The translations under genes were made by a program, and so were the position numbers. The notes beneath the pieces are model-generated. The model did no database searches and was not told the origin of the DNA. It saw only the letters and a list, made by a program, of their open reading frames with translations. Shown piece by piece: positions 34,203-42,423 of a stretch of DNA of 64,000 nucleotides; within the stretch, counting starts at the first letter, position 1; every line of letters begins with the position of its first letter. This stretch comes from Siphonodentalium dalli. Lineage: Eukaryota > Mollusca > Scaphopoda > Gadilida > Siphonodentaliidae. The stretch is from contig CP136066.1 in assembly GCA_032622095.1 (NCBI GenBank), positions 62,838,609-62,902,608 of the forward strand, read 5' to 3'.

Positions 34203-34632
34203 CAAACAAATACATACTTTCCCCAATTTTCGAATCTTGCGAAAAGACCTTGGCCCTCTCACGACTTGATCACGTGCCTCAGGCGATATAGTTCCGCTCT
34301 CCCGATTTACTGAGAACGATCAGCACCCTGGTTATATATTGCCCTGATGCTGCTGAGAGTTTTTGGTAACATTGCGAATACATTACCAGGCAGATGTCGA
34401 CTTAATAAATCTTATTAATGATCATATAATACTGCATGTTAATGCCACCAATGGAATTTGTGTATCGATCCGCATGATCCATCAAATCTTTATTTAGCAA
34501 CTGACCCAATCGGGCACGTGATCTTGTTTTGGTTCTATTCTTAGTTTTGGTAAACAACTGCAAACGTGTCTCTCTAGCTGTCATGTTTTAGCGACCCGAC
34601 GGGATAAATGCGGTCGCTGTGCGACGCTCGTT
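34203..34632 (-). repeat. Ngaro-type split repeat A2
   Basis: 430 bp, starting CAAACAAATACATACTTTCC and ending GTGCGACGCTCGTT. It matches A1 (41981-42410) with about six substitutions. Its outer end directly touches B1, forming the A2/B1 joint expected from circular-junction templating. Confidence 0.93.
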
Positions 34633-34648
34633 TTATCCCGCAGGGTCG
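34592..34648. promoter_or_regulatory. Candidate recombinase site at the A2/B1 junction
   Basis: CGACCCGACGGGATAAA (34592-34608) and TTTATCCCGCAGGGTCG (34632-34648) form a 17-bp inverted repeat with 15 matches around a 23-bp core. Arms plus core resemble lox/FRT-type sites used by tyrosine recombinases. The outer ends of the element carry one arm each (42369-42385 in A1; the start of B2), so joining the ends into a circle would rebuild the full site. The site assignment is inference. Confidence 0.55.
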
Positions 34649-34798
34649 TAACACAACAAAGACAGGTCTGCCTAATTGACTACCTTTATTTAATGAATTA
34701 TTAATCAAAAAGGTAGTCGTAAAATTATTGGTAGGATGTTCACTGTCCAGTTATCCATTTCTTGCTTCGCGTCTTCCTTTTTTGGCCCCCAATGCGCC
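34636..34798 (-). repeat. Ngaro-type split repeat B1
   Basis: 163 bp, nearly identical to B2. The inner border is where the two diverge (GCGCCAAAATCG against GCGCCATGGCC). Confidence 0.93.
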
Positions 34799-34879
34799 AA
34801 AATCGAACTGCGTGCTGCGCAGGCATTTCGATCCCGCCAAAAAAAGGGGGGGGTGAGTGCTGGAAGGTGGGTCAAATAA

Positions 34880-35360
34880 TCTAAACTGGACCTCGCTCAA
34901 GCGAAGGGCCAAGAGTTCCACATAGGCAAAATGACAATTAATTAATGGTTGACGCGGAGAGACGGTACCCTGCAGCCCTTGCTCAAACAAAGTGCCGCAG
35001 GGGCCACCATTGGAGTGAACGACAAATGACCGTAAGGGGTAGCTATCACCCGGTGAAACCGCAGTGAAACGATATCTGAAGTTGCGATGAAAAGCTGGAT
35101 GACAGCCCCGGTCCCACCCGCTCAAGCAAGGCGCTACAGAGCCTGTCACCCCGGGGAACGACTAGCCTACCCCCGGGCAAAGGAAGCACGAGCGCCCAGT
35201 TTTGGTTGCAAAGTTTAATAGAAAGCCATTAAGGAATAACATAATAACAATGATGAATAGGCAAGCGAGGCTGACCGCGCTCAAGCGACGGGCAGACTCA
35301 ATAAGTGACTTACAAATGTAAAGTGTGGGTGCGATATTCCACTCGCTCAAGCGTAGTGAA
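34880..35360. repeat. Short GCTCAAGCGA hairpin motifs in the Ngaro 3' region
   Basis: Five copies of (C/G)GCTCAA(G/A)C(G/A)A at about 34894, 34981, 35119, 35278 and 35344, with a sixth inside gag at 38549. Short complementary arms flank at least one (CCCT at 34976 and AGGG at 34999). The core resembles the CCTAnGCGTAGG hairpins at 39.4-40.0 kb. Confidence 0.6.
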
Positions 35361-35377
35361 ACCAAGAGGGACCAGTA

Positions 35378-36316
35378 TCAACCCCGGATGTACGACAGAA
35401 AGGTATTTGACTTCCACCTACCCATCAACCGTATCTGGGCATCCGAATATCCTCTCCCCGCCGCCCAGCAAGCCGCACCAATCCGCACCTTAATCAGGAT
35501 GTGGTCTAAAGCGCAATAGGTGAGGCACGTCCGCAACACTGTGACGAAGGTGCCATATAATAAAGGGCGGCCATCGGGCCAGCTAAACAAGGGACCAGGA
35601 TGAGAGCCTCGGAAGCGCAAGTACTGCCGCATGGAATCGATGGGGCAAATAGGAGTGCGGCCGGCCCCGACGCGAATACGATGAGGAACACCCCCGACAT
35701 TGTGCTTAAAGTGTCGGAATGTGAGGAACATCCGGTGGTTCCTTGCAGAGATGCTAATGTCGCTGACTTGTAAGACCAAATTGTGGTCGCGGACCGACGT
35801 TGGGCAGAGTTCGCCGATGCGTGCAAAAGCAAAGAAGGCGGTAGTGAAGGCAGCCTGGTACAAATGTTGAGCGTAAGTTGTGTCCGTGACAGAGGTCAGA
35901 GACCGGACGAGTTTGCTGAGAATTGATGGCGTGATCGGTTTCCGGCGATCAGGGCAGCCGCGCAAGCGTCTGGTACCCACCAGCATTTTTTGAATCATAA
36001 AATTGGACGCCGGATCGGGTAGCTCTTTCAATTTACTAAAATATGTAATGGCGGACAGACGAGAGCGGATTGTTTTATAAGCCAGGCCTCGCTGGTATAG
36101 AGAGGCGATGAAGAGCGAAATTGTATTGGTGCTAGCTGGGAACGGCGGAGAGGCGATAGCCTGACAAAATGACATATAGTCGGCGAGTGCCCCATTATAT
36201 TGGACATGAGTCCGAGGCGCTAGGCCTTGGTGAACTACGAAGGTCACAGTGTTATTAAGTTCTGCAACGTCAACTCGGATGGGATCGGAACAGGGTCCAC
36301 CAGAGCTCCCGGGCAC
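35378..36316 (-). CDS. Tyrosine recombinase (Ngaro YR), probably inactive
   Basis: 312 residues. An N-terminal SAM-like core-binding domain (about 25-120: LAPRTHVQYNGALADYMSF, SLYQRGLAYKTIRSRLSAI) is followed by the catalytic domain. It would integrate the circular DNA copy. Arg166 in ARIGEL is the first catalytic arginine. The second is Arg278 in KVRIGAA, with GRW at 299-301 and the nucleophile Tyr309 three residues from the end (SYIRG). The HxxR motif reads I-K-V-R, so the usual His (position 275) is missing; His272 lies three residues too far upstream, consistent with a 9-bp insertion after it. The start overlaps the RNase H frame by about 70 bases in another frame. The first Met is taken; the true start may involve frameshifting. 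Confidence 0.9.
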   Translation of the reverse strand: MPGSSGGPCSDPIRVDVAELNNTVTFVVHQGLAPRTHVQYNGALADYMSFCQAIASPPFPASTNTISLFIASLYQRGLAYKTIRSRLSAITYFSKLKELPDPASNFMIQKMLVGTRRLRGCPDRRKPITPSILSKLVRSLTSVTDTTYAQHLYQAAFTTAFFAFARIGELCPTSVRDHNLVLQVSDISISARNHRMFLTFRHFKHNVGGVPHRIRVGAGRTPICPIDSMRQYLRFRGSHPGPLFSWPDGRPLLYGTFVTVLRTCLTYCALDHILIKVRIGAACWAAGRGYSDAQIRLMGRWKSNTFLSYIRG

Positions 36317-37104
36317 AGCCGCCGAAAAGCCTGAAATTGAAATCGACTAATCATATCAGCCGGAATGTTGGCCGTGCCGGGGACGTGCACGGCCCTGAAC
36401 TGTATGTTATTAATTAAACAAGCGAGAACCAGTTGCCTCAGGAGCTGCAGGAGCTGAACGTCCCGTGTTGTTTGACTGTTGATAATGCTAACGACGGCCT
36501 GATTGTCGGAATGAAACAGAATTTTGCGATTTTGTAGTTGTGGTCCCCAAATTCGGACTGCCAAAAGAATGGGATAAAATTCCAGAATCGCGATATTCAA
36601 AGATTTCTCAGCTGACTGCCAAGGGACCGTTAACCATTCCACCCCTAAAATAGCCCCGCATCCGTGCGCTCCCGAGGCATCTGTCCATAGATGGAGGGAT
36701 TGATTAGTCGCCCAGGGTTCCGTGAAGAAGAACGATTTTCCGTTAAATGCCTGCAGAAAACTGAGCCATATCCGCAGGTCATCCTTGACATTGGTTGTCA
36801 AACGAATTTTGTAATACGGCTTTTTGACGCCAATTGTGAGATTAATCAGCCGACGCAAAAAAGCACGCCCGGGTATTATGACGGAACATGTAAAACTAAG
36901 GAGGCCCACTAGGGATTGTAATTCGCGAAGTGCAGTGCTGTGATGGCTGAGAAAATAGTTGATCAAGCCTTCGCACTTAACTAGCTTCTCGGAAGGAAGG
37001 CGAGCAGATTTCGAAGGTATGTCTAACTCGATGCCGAGAAAGGTAATAGTCTGCGTTGGTAATACGGTTTTCTCCCCTGCGATGGGACGCCCAAGAATTC
37101 GCAC
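36244..37104 (-). CDS. Ngaro RT C-terminal part and RNase H
   Basis: 286 residues, third piece of the pol region. Residues 10-115 are RT thumb/connection (TFLGIELD; ALRELQSLVGLLSF). Residues 137-255 are RNase H with all catalytic acids: Asp142 (WTDASG), Glu175 (LEFYPILLAV), Asp200 (FHSDNQAVVSIIN) and Asp250 (NIPADMISRF). It removes RNA from the cDNA hybrid. The preceding RT frame (37023-37586) overlaps in a different frame and the two join by a shift near 37085, so the Met here is not the natural start. No DAM-like methylase follows, as expected for Ngaro. Confidence 0.9.
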   Translation of the reverse strand: MRILGRPIAGEKTVLPTQTITFLGIELDIPSKSARLPSEKLVKCEGLINYFLSHHSTALRELQSLVGLLSFTCSVIIPGRAFLRRLINLTIGVKKPYYKIRLTTNVKDDLRIWLSFLQAFNGKSFFFTEPWATNQSLHLWTDASGAHGCGAILGVEWLTVPWQSAEKSLNIAILEFYPILLAVRIWGPQLQNRKILFHSDNQAVVSIINSQTTRDVQLLQLLRQLVLACLINNIQFRAVHVPGTANIPADMISRFQFQAFRRLCPGALVDPVPIPSELTLQNLITL

Positions 37105-37586
37105 ATATCTAAAGCAGTTTCCAGGCTATGCTGACAGGCTAGAAAATCGTTCTCCACCACGAGGAAATCGTCCAACACGTGCACCACGTTACCGACACCA
37201 ACGCTCTGGAAAATCCATGACAAAGCTGTGCTAAACCGTTCGAATATAAAGCAGCTAGAGCGGCCCCCCATCGGGAGGCATTTATCATAATAAAATTTGC
37301 CAGAAAATTGAAGGCCGAGCTGGGGGTAGTTTCTCGGGCTAACGGCGAGTTGTCTGAAGGAATTTCGTATATCAAATTTTCCGAGGAAGGCTGAAGGACC
37401 AATATCAGTGATGATGGAGATAGCATCTTGAATCGTTTGATAAGAAACCGACGAAACTGCTTCCGGTATGCTATCATTAACTGAGGATCCGTGCGGAAAA
37501 GAGAGATGATGGATCATACGAAAAGTGCCCGAAATAGACTTCTCCACCAGGCCGATTGGTGAGATCCGGAAAAGGAGGTTGCGCAA
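37023..37586 (-). CDS. Ngaro reverse transcriptase, palm region
   Basis: 187 residues, second piece of the pol region. The fingers/palm include TFRMIHHLSFP, motif A GKFDIRNSFRQL (Asp72), LPMGGRSSC and the catalytic VHVLDDFLV (Asp139, Asp140), in the LDDF form seen in DIRS-order elements. Residues after about 167 (SQGRKPYYQRR) are frameshift read-through; homology continues in the next frame from IAGEKTVLPTQ. Residues 1-8 are likewise out of frame; the upstream piece is 37477-37788. Both shifts look like single-base indels. Confidence 0.9.
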   Translation of the reverse strand: MRNLLFRISPIGLVEKSISGTFRMIHHLSFPHGSSVNDSIPEAVSSVSYQTIQDAISIITDIGPSAFLGKFDIRNSFRQLAVSPRNYPQLGLQFSGKFYYDKCLPMGGRSSCFIFERFSTALSWIFQSVGVGNVVHVLDDFLVVENDFLACQHSLETALDMCEFLGVPSQGRKPYYQRRLLPFSASS

Positions 37587-37788
37587 ATGGGCATGCCATC
37601 CGTCCGGCTTGCACCTCTTTGTCTAACTTTTCCGCCACTAAGCCAGGATTTTCCAGAGCGGATTTAAGGTTACCAATGCCCATTGTACCCGTTGGACCCG
37701 ACTGAGAACAAATATCAAAACCGAATGTACAACCCTTTATAACAAATTGAGCTAGAGCGTCGTCGTAACCCTCAAGCATGGACGCCAA
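37477..37788 (-). CDS. Ngaro RT N-terminal piece
   Basis: Open from 37788. MLEGYDDALAQFVIKGCTFGF is the standard opening block of DIRS/Ngaro RT proteins. It is followed by NLKSALENPGLVAEKLDKEV and FAQPPFPDL, where the true frame shifts near 37575. The natural start may lie slightly upstream of the Met, since in-frame residues before it also look like RT. It directly follows the stop of the Gag C-terminal frame at 37790. Confidence 0.85.
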   Translation of the reverse strand: MASMLEGYDDALAQFVIKGCTFGFDICSQSGPTGTMGIGNLKSALENPGLVAEKLDKEVQAGRMACPFAQPPFPDLTNRPGGEVYFGHFSYDPSSLFSARILS

Positions 37789-37789
37789 T

Positions 37790-38020
37790 CTAGCGACGTT
37801 GATGGGGGTTGGGAGCTGATTGGTGTCGCGGAGCTGGTCGGGAACCGACGCGGGGCCCTCCTCCGGGGCCCTTGCGGAGAAAGGAAGTATACGGAGGACG
37901 AGACCCCATTGTACATTGGGTCACCCTATGGAGCCCCCCGCACTTAAAACAACCATGTTTGAAATTGCATCGCGCGAACGAGCAGAATTGCCCACCGTGG
38001 AATCGCTGACAGAAGCCCAC
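37790..38020 (-). CDS. Ngaro Gag C-terminal zinc-knuckle piece
   Basis: 76 residues beginning with a dense Cys/His pattern (CQRF, FCSFARC, HGCFKCGGLHRVTQC) typical of the C terminus of DIRS-order Gag-like proteins, then a Gly/Pro/Arg-rich tail. It overlaps the larger gag frame in a different frame. A one-base shift near 38030 would join them. Nucleic-acid binding is the presumed role. Confidence 0.8.
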   Translation of the reverse strand: MGFCQRFHGGQFCSFARCNFKHGCFKCGGLHRVTQCTMGSRPPYTSFLRKGPGGGPRVGSRPAPRHQSAPNPHQRR

Positions 38021-38958
38021 ATGGACCGGAACCCTCCCGGGCTAGACTGGTGGCGCGCAGCATATGGTCTGCCTGCTAGGGAGGGCTCCCTGAATTCGCG
38101 GGCCTGCATATACAGTTCCCAGTGCCAACAGTCCCACCACAGCCCAGGACTATGTTGCCGCAGCTCCCGGAAAGAACGATCATATCCCATCCAATCCGCT
38201 TTAACGGCCGCCAAGTGGCGGATATTCGATTGATACTTAACCAATGCGATGGCTGCGACAGGGCACTTGAGTAAATAAATGGACATGAATATTTCGTACG
38301 CGTCCAACCACCTCTCAATGGTGGAAATGGCGCGAGGTGGAGGGGGAGCTGCGGATAAATTTTGCCCCACCGGGGAGTCAACCCACTGGGTCTGTGAGAC
38401 GGAACGGTTGGGGCCAGACGGAAGCAGCCCTGCGAAGTCGACATATTCGTCACCCCATATTTTACCCTTCACTGTAGAGGGGACGGAAGTGCCCAATGGC
38501 ACCGAAATGGACTGAAATTGGGCGGCCGTCGGGGGTGCAACTCTCTCGCGCTCAAGCGACGTGGCAGAAGCACCCCAAACAGGACTAACGGACGTGTTAA
38601 TGGATTGTCGAGAAACGTCTGACGAGCCTGAAACTGGCACATAACGACCGGGCGAGCTACGCTCACTGGCTGACTCACTACCTGGTGAAGATGGTTGTCG
38701 CGAACGTCTACGGCCCCGTTTGGGAGGGGGTGAACAGCTTGAGGACCCGGAACGTCTAGGCGGAGAAATGGACAGCGCTCTGTGGGTAGTTTGTCGTGTT
38801 GCAGGTCGACGCCCAGTTTTACGACCTTTTGTTGATCGGCGGACAGATGCTGGACGGGCCGGACGAGTTTGGTGGTCCGTACGACGCTGCGCTGTTGCGC
38901 GTCTCGTGGCAGGGCGACCGCGCCCAGGCATAACTTTAACGATGAAGCTGTAATCCAA
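37921..38958 (-). CDS. Ngaro Gag-like protein
   Basis: 345 residues. Residues 1-110 are very Arg/Ser/Pro-rich (APATR, RRSTKGRKTGRR and similar) and probably disordered and RNA-binding. Residues about 165-310 form the conserved core: IWGDEYVDFAGLL, then TIERWLDAYEIFMSIYLL, ALVKYQSNIRHLA and a W-rich WWDCWHWELYMQ. This layout is shared by Gag-like proteins of DIRS/Ngaro elements. The last 30 residues are out of frame; the zinc-knuckle continues in the frame 37790-38020. A second Met (residue 10) is an alternative start. Confidence 0.85.
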   Translation of the reverse strand: MDYSFIVKVMPGRGRPATRRATAQRRTDHQTRPARPASVRRSTKGRKTGRRPATRQTTHRALSISPPRRSGSSSCSPPPKRGRRRSRQPSSPGSESASERSSPGRYVPVSGSSDVSRQSINTSVSPVWGASATSLERERVAPPTAAQFQSISVPLGTSVPSTVKGKIWGDEYVDFAGLLPSGPNRSVSQTQWVDSPVGQNLSAAPPPPRAISTIERWLDAYEIFMSIYLLKCPVAAIALVKYQSNIRHLAAVKADWMGYDRSFRELRQHSPGLWWDCWHWELYMQAREFREPSLAGRPYAARHQSSPGGFRSMWASVSDSTVGNSARSRDAISNMVVLSAGGSIG

Positions 38959-39139
38959 CAGCCAGAGGGAACCTGTCGCGAAGATGAAGGCAAAGGGTTA
39001 CGCGCCAGATACCATATGGAAATGTGCCTATCGGGGAAATCGGGTTGGGCGACCCCAAATATCGACCGTGGAACGACACGGGACGGACCGACACCGCTAG
39101 TACGAGCAAAATAAACTGTGCCGACCTGAAAGCCCACAC

Positions 39140-41284
39140 ATGGCCCTGCGCTGGTACCGGCATCCTATCAGAAATATTGTTGGCCACGCGACGCGGTGCT
39201 CCACAAATGTAAATACCAGGTCATTAGATTGACATGTAACGGGAAGACAATGAGCACATCTCAAGTAGCATGATGAATTAACGGTCCGGTGTTAAAACCA
39301 CACAGATACAAACGGCCAAGTTCAAATATCTCTTCCTTCTAAACCTCGGTTACGTGACGTCGTTAAACACCGGAATGGTGCCTGCCCTAGGCGTAGCAAA
39401 ACAGGCATACAGAAACATACAGACAACAGACAGGACGCGACGAAACCCGAGGCAGAGAACGCAAAGGCCATCATGTTAACACGGAGGAGCAACCGGCGAT
39501 ATTATTAAGTAGTGACAGGCGGCGCGACAACCGACTGACCAAAGGAAGGTAAAACGGCAAGCTAGCCCTAGCGAAGGAAATCAAGCGAGAAGGATAAACG
39601 ATGGATTACGCGTAACGCACCGACGACGATGAAACTCTGCCTGCCCAACACTGAGGAAGCAAGCTCACTGAAACCTCGATATATCGGCGAATATTAGGTA
39701 GTGACATAGCGTCTTGCCCTAGGCGTAGGAAGACAAGACGAGCCAGCCCTAAGCGTAGGAAGCTAGGCATATTTAAGCATGTTCCAAAGAAGCCGGTGAA
39801 CATTAGGAACATATATAGAGTCAAGTAGCCCGGCCCTATGCGTAGGAAACCGGTCGGACATGGCCTAAGCGTAGGGACCAAGCTGAAATTAAAGAGTGGA
39901 CCAAGGATGCCGGTGACTAAATACATGCATGTAGCATTGAGGAACGAAAGACGAGCCTATGCGTAGGAACCCGTCGGACTTGGCCTATGCGAAGGAACCA
40001 AGCCATATTGAACAAATCCTGGCGGAGGCCAGAGCCCGCACGGAACACGCCCGATGAACAGCCCGACAAAGTGCGCTCTACCTGTACAACCGTGCCGAAA
40101 GGAAAATTTCGTAACGGAAGACACTCGCACGTCAAATTTTTGATCGGGTTCCAAAAATTACATAAGCCGGATCGGAAACAGCGGATGGATAAGAAAACCC
40201 ACACTCAGCCATGGACATGTCCGCACAATAATCGACTTCCCTCGGCAGCGAAATTAGTGAGTACCGTAATGAAAGTGACGGCAAGGCGCTGGAATCCCAA
40301 TTTGAGAACTGTCGGGAAATGGATGGCGGCAGTGTCGAAAACATTGGGACTATTCCAAGGTTCCCCTTATGAATGTCAAACCAAAATCAAGTACTTTTCA
40401 AAAACTTTCAATTCAAGCAATGGTTCGAATAACTTTAAGCACTTTCCAGACTACTGATTATAGAAATATTTGCATTTAAGACGAGCGAGGGAATCCAGCT
40501 CTCACAAAATGGTCCGATGCACATCTTATGCTTTGTTTGAATGAAGAATAAAACAATAATGCCGTCCATACCATTACATGTATTGCATTAAATACAAGGG
40601 TATACTAGCTTTAATCAAGAGTGTGCATATATTTATATATCCAATTACTGAACATTCATATTTATATGATGTACTAAATGATGTACAATGCAAAAATTAA
40701 TTAACTCTTATTTTCAGGGTGAGATAGGCCCACTAGTGCCGGATGCGCGATGTAAACTAAATGTCTAAACAAAAATAATTGTAATTTAACATGCACTTGT
40801 CACGTAAATAAAAGATATTGCTACTACTAGTGGAAAGAAAATATGATCCGGACTGATGATTGTCCCATAGATAACTTGATAAAATTGATTAAGTAAAAAG
40901 AAGAAATATAGCTGTGGAAATATCTAGCTTGATAATGCGTAGGAAACAAGCGTGTGGCAATAAGTCAACATTTGAACACGTAAATCAAGCACGTACAGCC
41001 CCTTAGTGTGTTTGAGAGACAATTCAATGACATTCAAGGGCTTGAAAATTCCAAAACCTAATCAAGCACTTTCAAGATATACCGGTACAAGCACACGTAT
41101 GAACCCCGTATTCTTATGGGAAGCGAGGGGAATTGGTGCGTGGAAATATAAATTGCGACGAGTTACGGAGGGAAGGAAGTGACCCCCATGCTAAACGACG
41201 AAAAGGCATGGAGGAGTGACGGAGGGGCAAAGCCCCTGCCACGACCCGAGAATATTGATACATGTATAAGCAGTGACAACGAGG
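39140..41284. other. Ngaro interior without recognised gene
   Basis: 2.1 kb between the hydrolase and gag. The hairpin family at 39380-40002 lies here; the rest is AT-rich. The open frames at 39606-40457 translate the hairpin motifs or lie antisense and have no domain. It may be a long gag leader or intron. Confidence 0.6.
39380..40002. repeat. Family of short hairpins with a conserved CCTAnGCGTAGG core
   Basis: At least eight copies. The core CCTA-(T/A/G)GCG-TAGG is itself a small stem, usually followed by AA. Outer arms differ between copies but pair within each: GCCTG/CAGGC (39380, 39402), GTCTTG/CAAGAC (39711, 39734), CCGG/CCGG (39830, 39850), GACG/CGTC (39950, 39972), CTTGG/CCAAG (39979, 39998). 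Others near 39567, 39748 and 39864 pair imperfectly. Confidence 0.75.
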
Positions 41285-42040
41285 TTAATGTTTAATACAA
41301 GTACTAGTAGTGGTTGAGGAAAAGGAGCAATGCTCCGCGGACGCCCCAGTAATACTTCTGCATCCCCCAAGGTTGAAATGGACGCCGTCCACCAAGAAGT
41401 ACCGGACTGCCCTCTCGAGTCGGGTCTGGCGCCAGAGAAGAGTATCGGGTCGGCCTTCGAAGTAGTCGCCCAGCATAACGTTTGTGGTCTGTATCCGGTG
41501 GTTAAGGACGACTAATGTGATGGAAGAGAATCGGCGTGAAATAGTACTACGTATAAATAGACGGTTCACAAAGACGGCCGAAACTCCATAATGCGCCCGC
41601 AGGTGGGTCACATATTCGTCGATCTCGCAGGCGACCACTTCCGGACCCAGGGAACAAAGGTCATTCGCCCCCACCTGTAACACCACTAAATCAGGACGGA
41701 AACGCTCAAGAGTACTCTTTACGTCGCTGTCGACCCTTAACTGCCGTACTGTCGCCCACGAACGACCCAGGAACCGGACGCATACGTGTCGCAAACGATT
41801 ATCATTTCGCCGATGAGTGCTAATGTTCAACTTTCGGGCGAAATTTGTCCATTTGGGGAGATTCCTGCACCTCGGCCCTCCGTATAAATGGCACCCCAGA
41901 CGATTAACGAAAGAATGGCCGAGAACGAGCACACGAACCATCGTGGAGACTGGCAAAATACAAAATAAAAACGGAGAGCTCAAACAAATACATACTTTCC
42001 CCAATTTTCGAATCTTGCGAAAAGACCTTGGCCATCTCAC
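41285..42040 (-). CDS. SGNH/GDSL hydrolase of the Ngaro element
   Basis: 251 codons, but the likely start is Met34 at 41941 (context CCACGATGG), giving about 218 residues. Block I is VLVLGHSFVNRL with Ser43 as nucleophile. Block III is VVLQVGANDL (Asn126). Block V is DGVHFNLGG (Asp218, His221). All catalytic blocks of the SGNH fold are present. Just after block V a run of five G shifts the frame; the adjacent frame continues with a plausible C terminus (MQKYYWGVRGALLLFLNHY) ending near 41308. Some Ngaro elements are recalled to encode SGNH hydrolases; the substrate is unknown. It is the first gene after A1; its upstream extension lies in A1. Confidence 0.88.
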   Translation of the reverse strand: MRWPRSFRKIRKLGKVCICLSSPFLFCILPVSTMVRVLVLGHSFVNRLGCHLYGGPRCRNLPKWTNFARKLNISTHRRNDNRLRHVCVRFLGRSWATVRQLRVDSDVKSTLERFRPDLVVLQVGANDLCSLGPEVVACEIDEYVTHLRAHYGVSAVFVNRLFIRSTISRRFSSITLVVLNHRIQTTNVMLGDYFEGRPDTLLWRQTRLERAVRYFLVDGVHFNLGGCRSITGASAEHCSFSSTTTSTCIKH

Positions 42041-42410
42041 GACTTGATCACGTGCCTCAGGCGATATAGTTCCGCTCTCCCGATTTACTGAGAACGATCA
42101 GCACCCTGGTTATATATTGCCCTGATGCTGCTGAGAGTTTTTGGTAACATTGCGAATAAATTACCAGGCAGATGTTGACTTATTAAATCTTATTAATGAT
42201 CATATAATACTGCATGTTAATACCACCAATGGAATTTGTGTATCGATCCGCATGATCCATCAAATCTTTATTTAGCAACTGACCCAATCGGGCACGTGAT
42301 CTTGTTTTGGTTCTATTCTTAGTTTTGGTAAACAACTGCAAACGTGTCTCTCTAGCTGTCATGTTTTAGCGACCCGACGGGATAAATGCGGTTGCTGTGC
42401 GACGCTCGTT
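41981..42410 (-). repeat. Ngaro-type split repeat A1 (outer 5' end)
   Basis: 430 bp matching A2 (34203-34632). Differences include GGCCATCTC or GGCCCTCTC and GCGGTTGC or GCGGTCGC. The outer end (GACGCTCGTT) meets (TA)n at 42411. It probably holds the promoter. Confidence 0.93.
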
Positions 42411-42423
42411 ATATATATATATA

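Larger units (their letters stand above)
33881..42410 (-). mobile_element. Ngaro/DIRS-type tyrosine-recombinase retrotransposon
   Basis: About 8.5 kb. Read on the minus strand: A1 repeat (42410-41981), SGNH hydrolase, Gag-like protein, RT, RNase H, tyrosine recombinase, then B1 (34798-34636), A2 (34632-34203) and B2 (34043-33881). This A1...B1-A2-B2 arrangement of split direct repeats is that of Ngaro elements. The lack of a methylase domain between RNase H and recombinase also separates it from DIRS1-like elements. A1/A2 differ at about six of 430 positions and B1/B2 at one of 163, so insertion was recent, yet several ORFs carry single-base frameshifts. A 159-bp unique segment lies between A2 and B2. 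Confidence 0.92.

Noticed and set aside
37820-38233. 137-codon plus-strand frame
   Set aside because: Antisense to the Gag zinc-knuckle region; no domain.
38469-39137. 222-codon minus-strand frame overlapping gag
   Set aside because: The overlapping frame 37921-38958 carries the conserved Gag core (IWGDEYVDF, ERWLDAYEIF); this one has no domain and is an alternative-frame shadow.
39987-40457. 156-codon plus-strand frame inside the Ngaro element
   Set aside because: Antisense to the element, composition not protein-like, and it starts inside the hairpin cluster.
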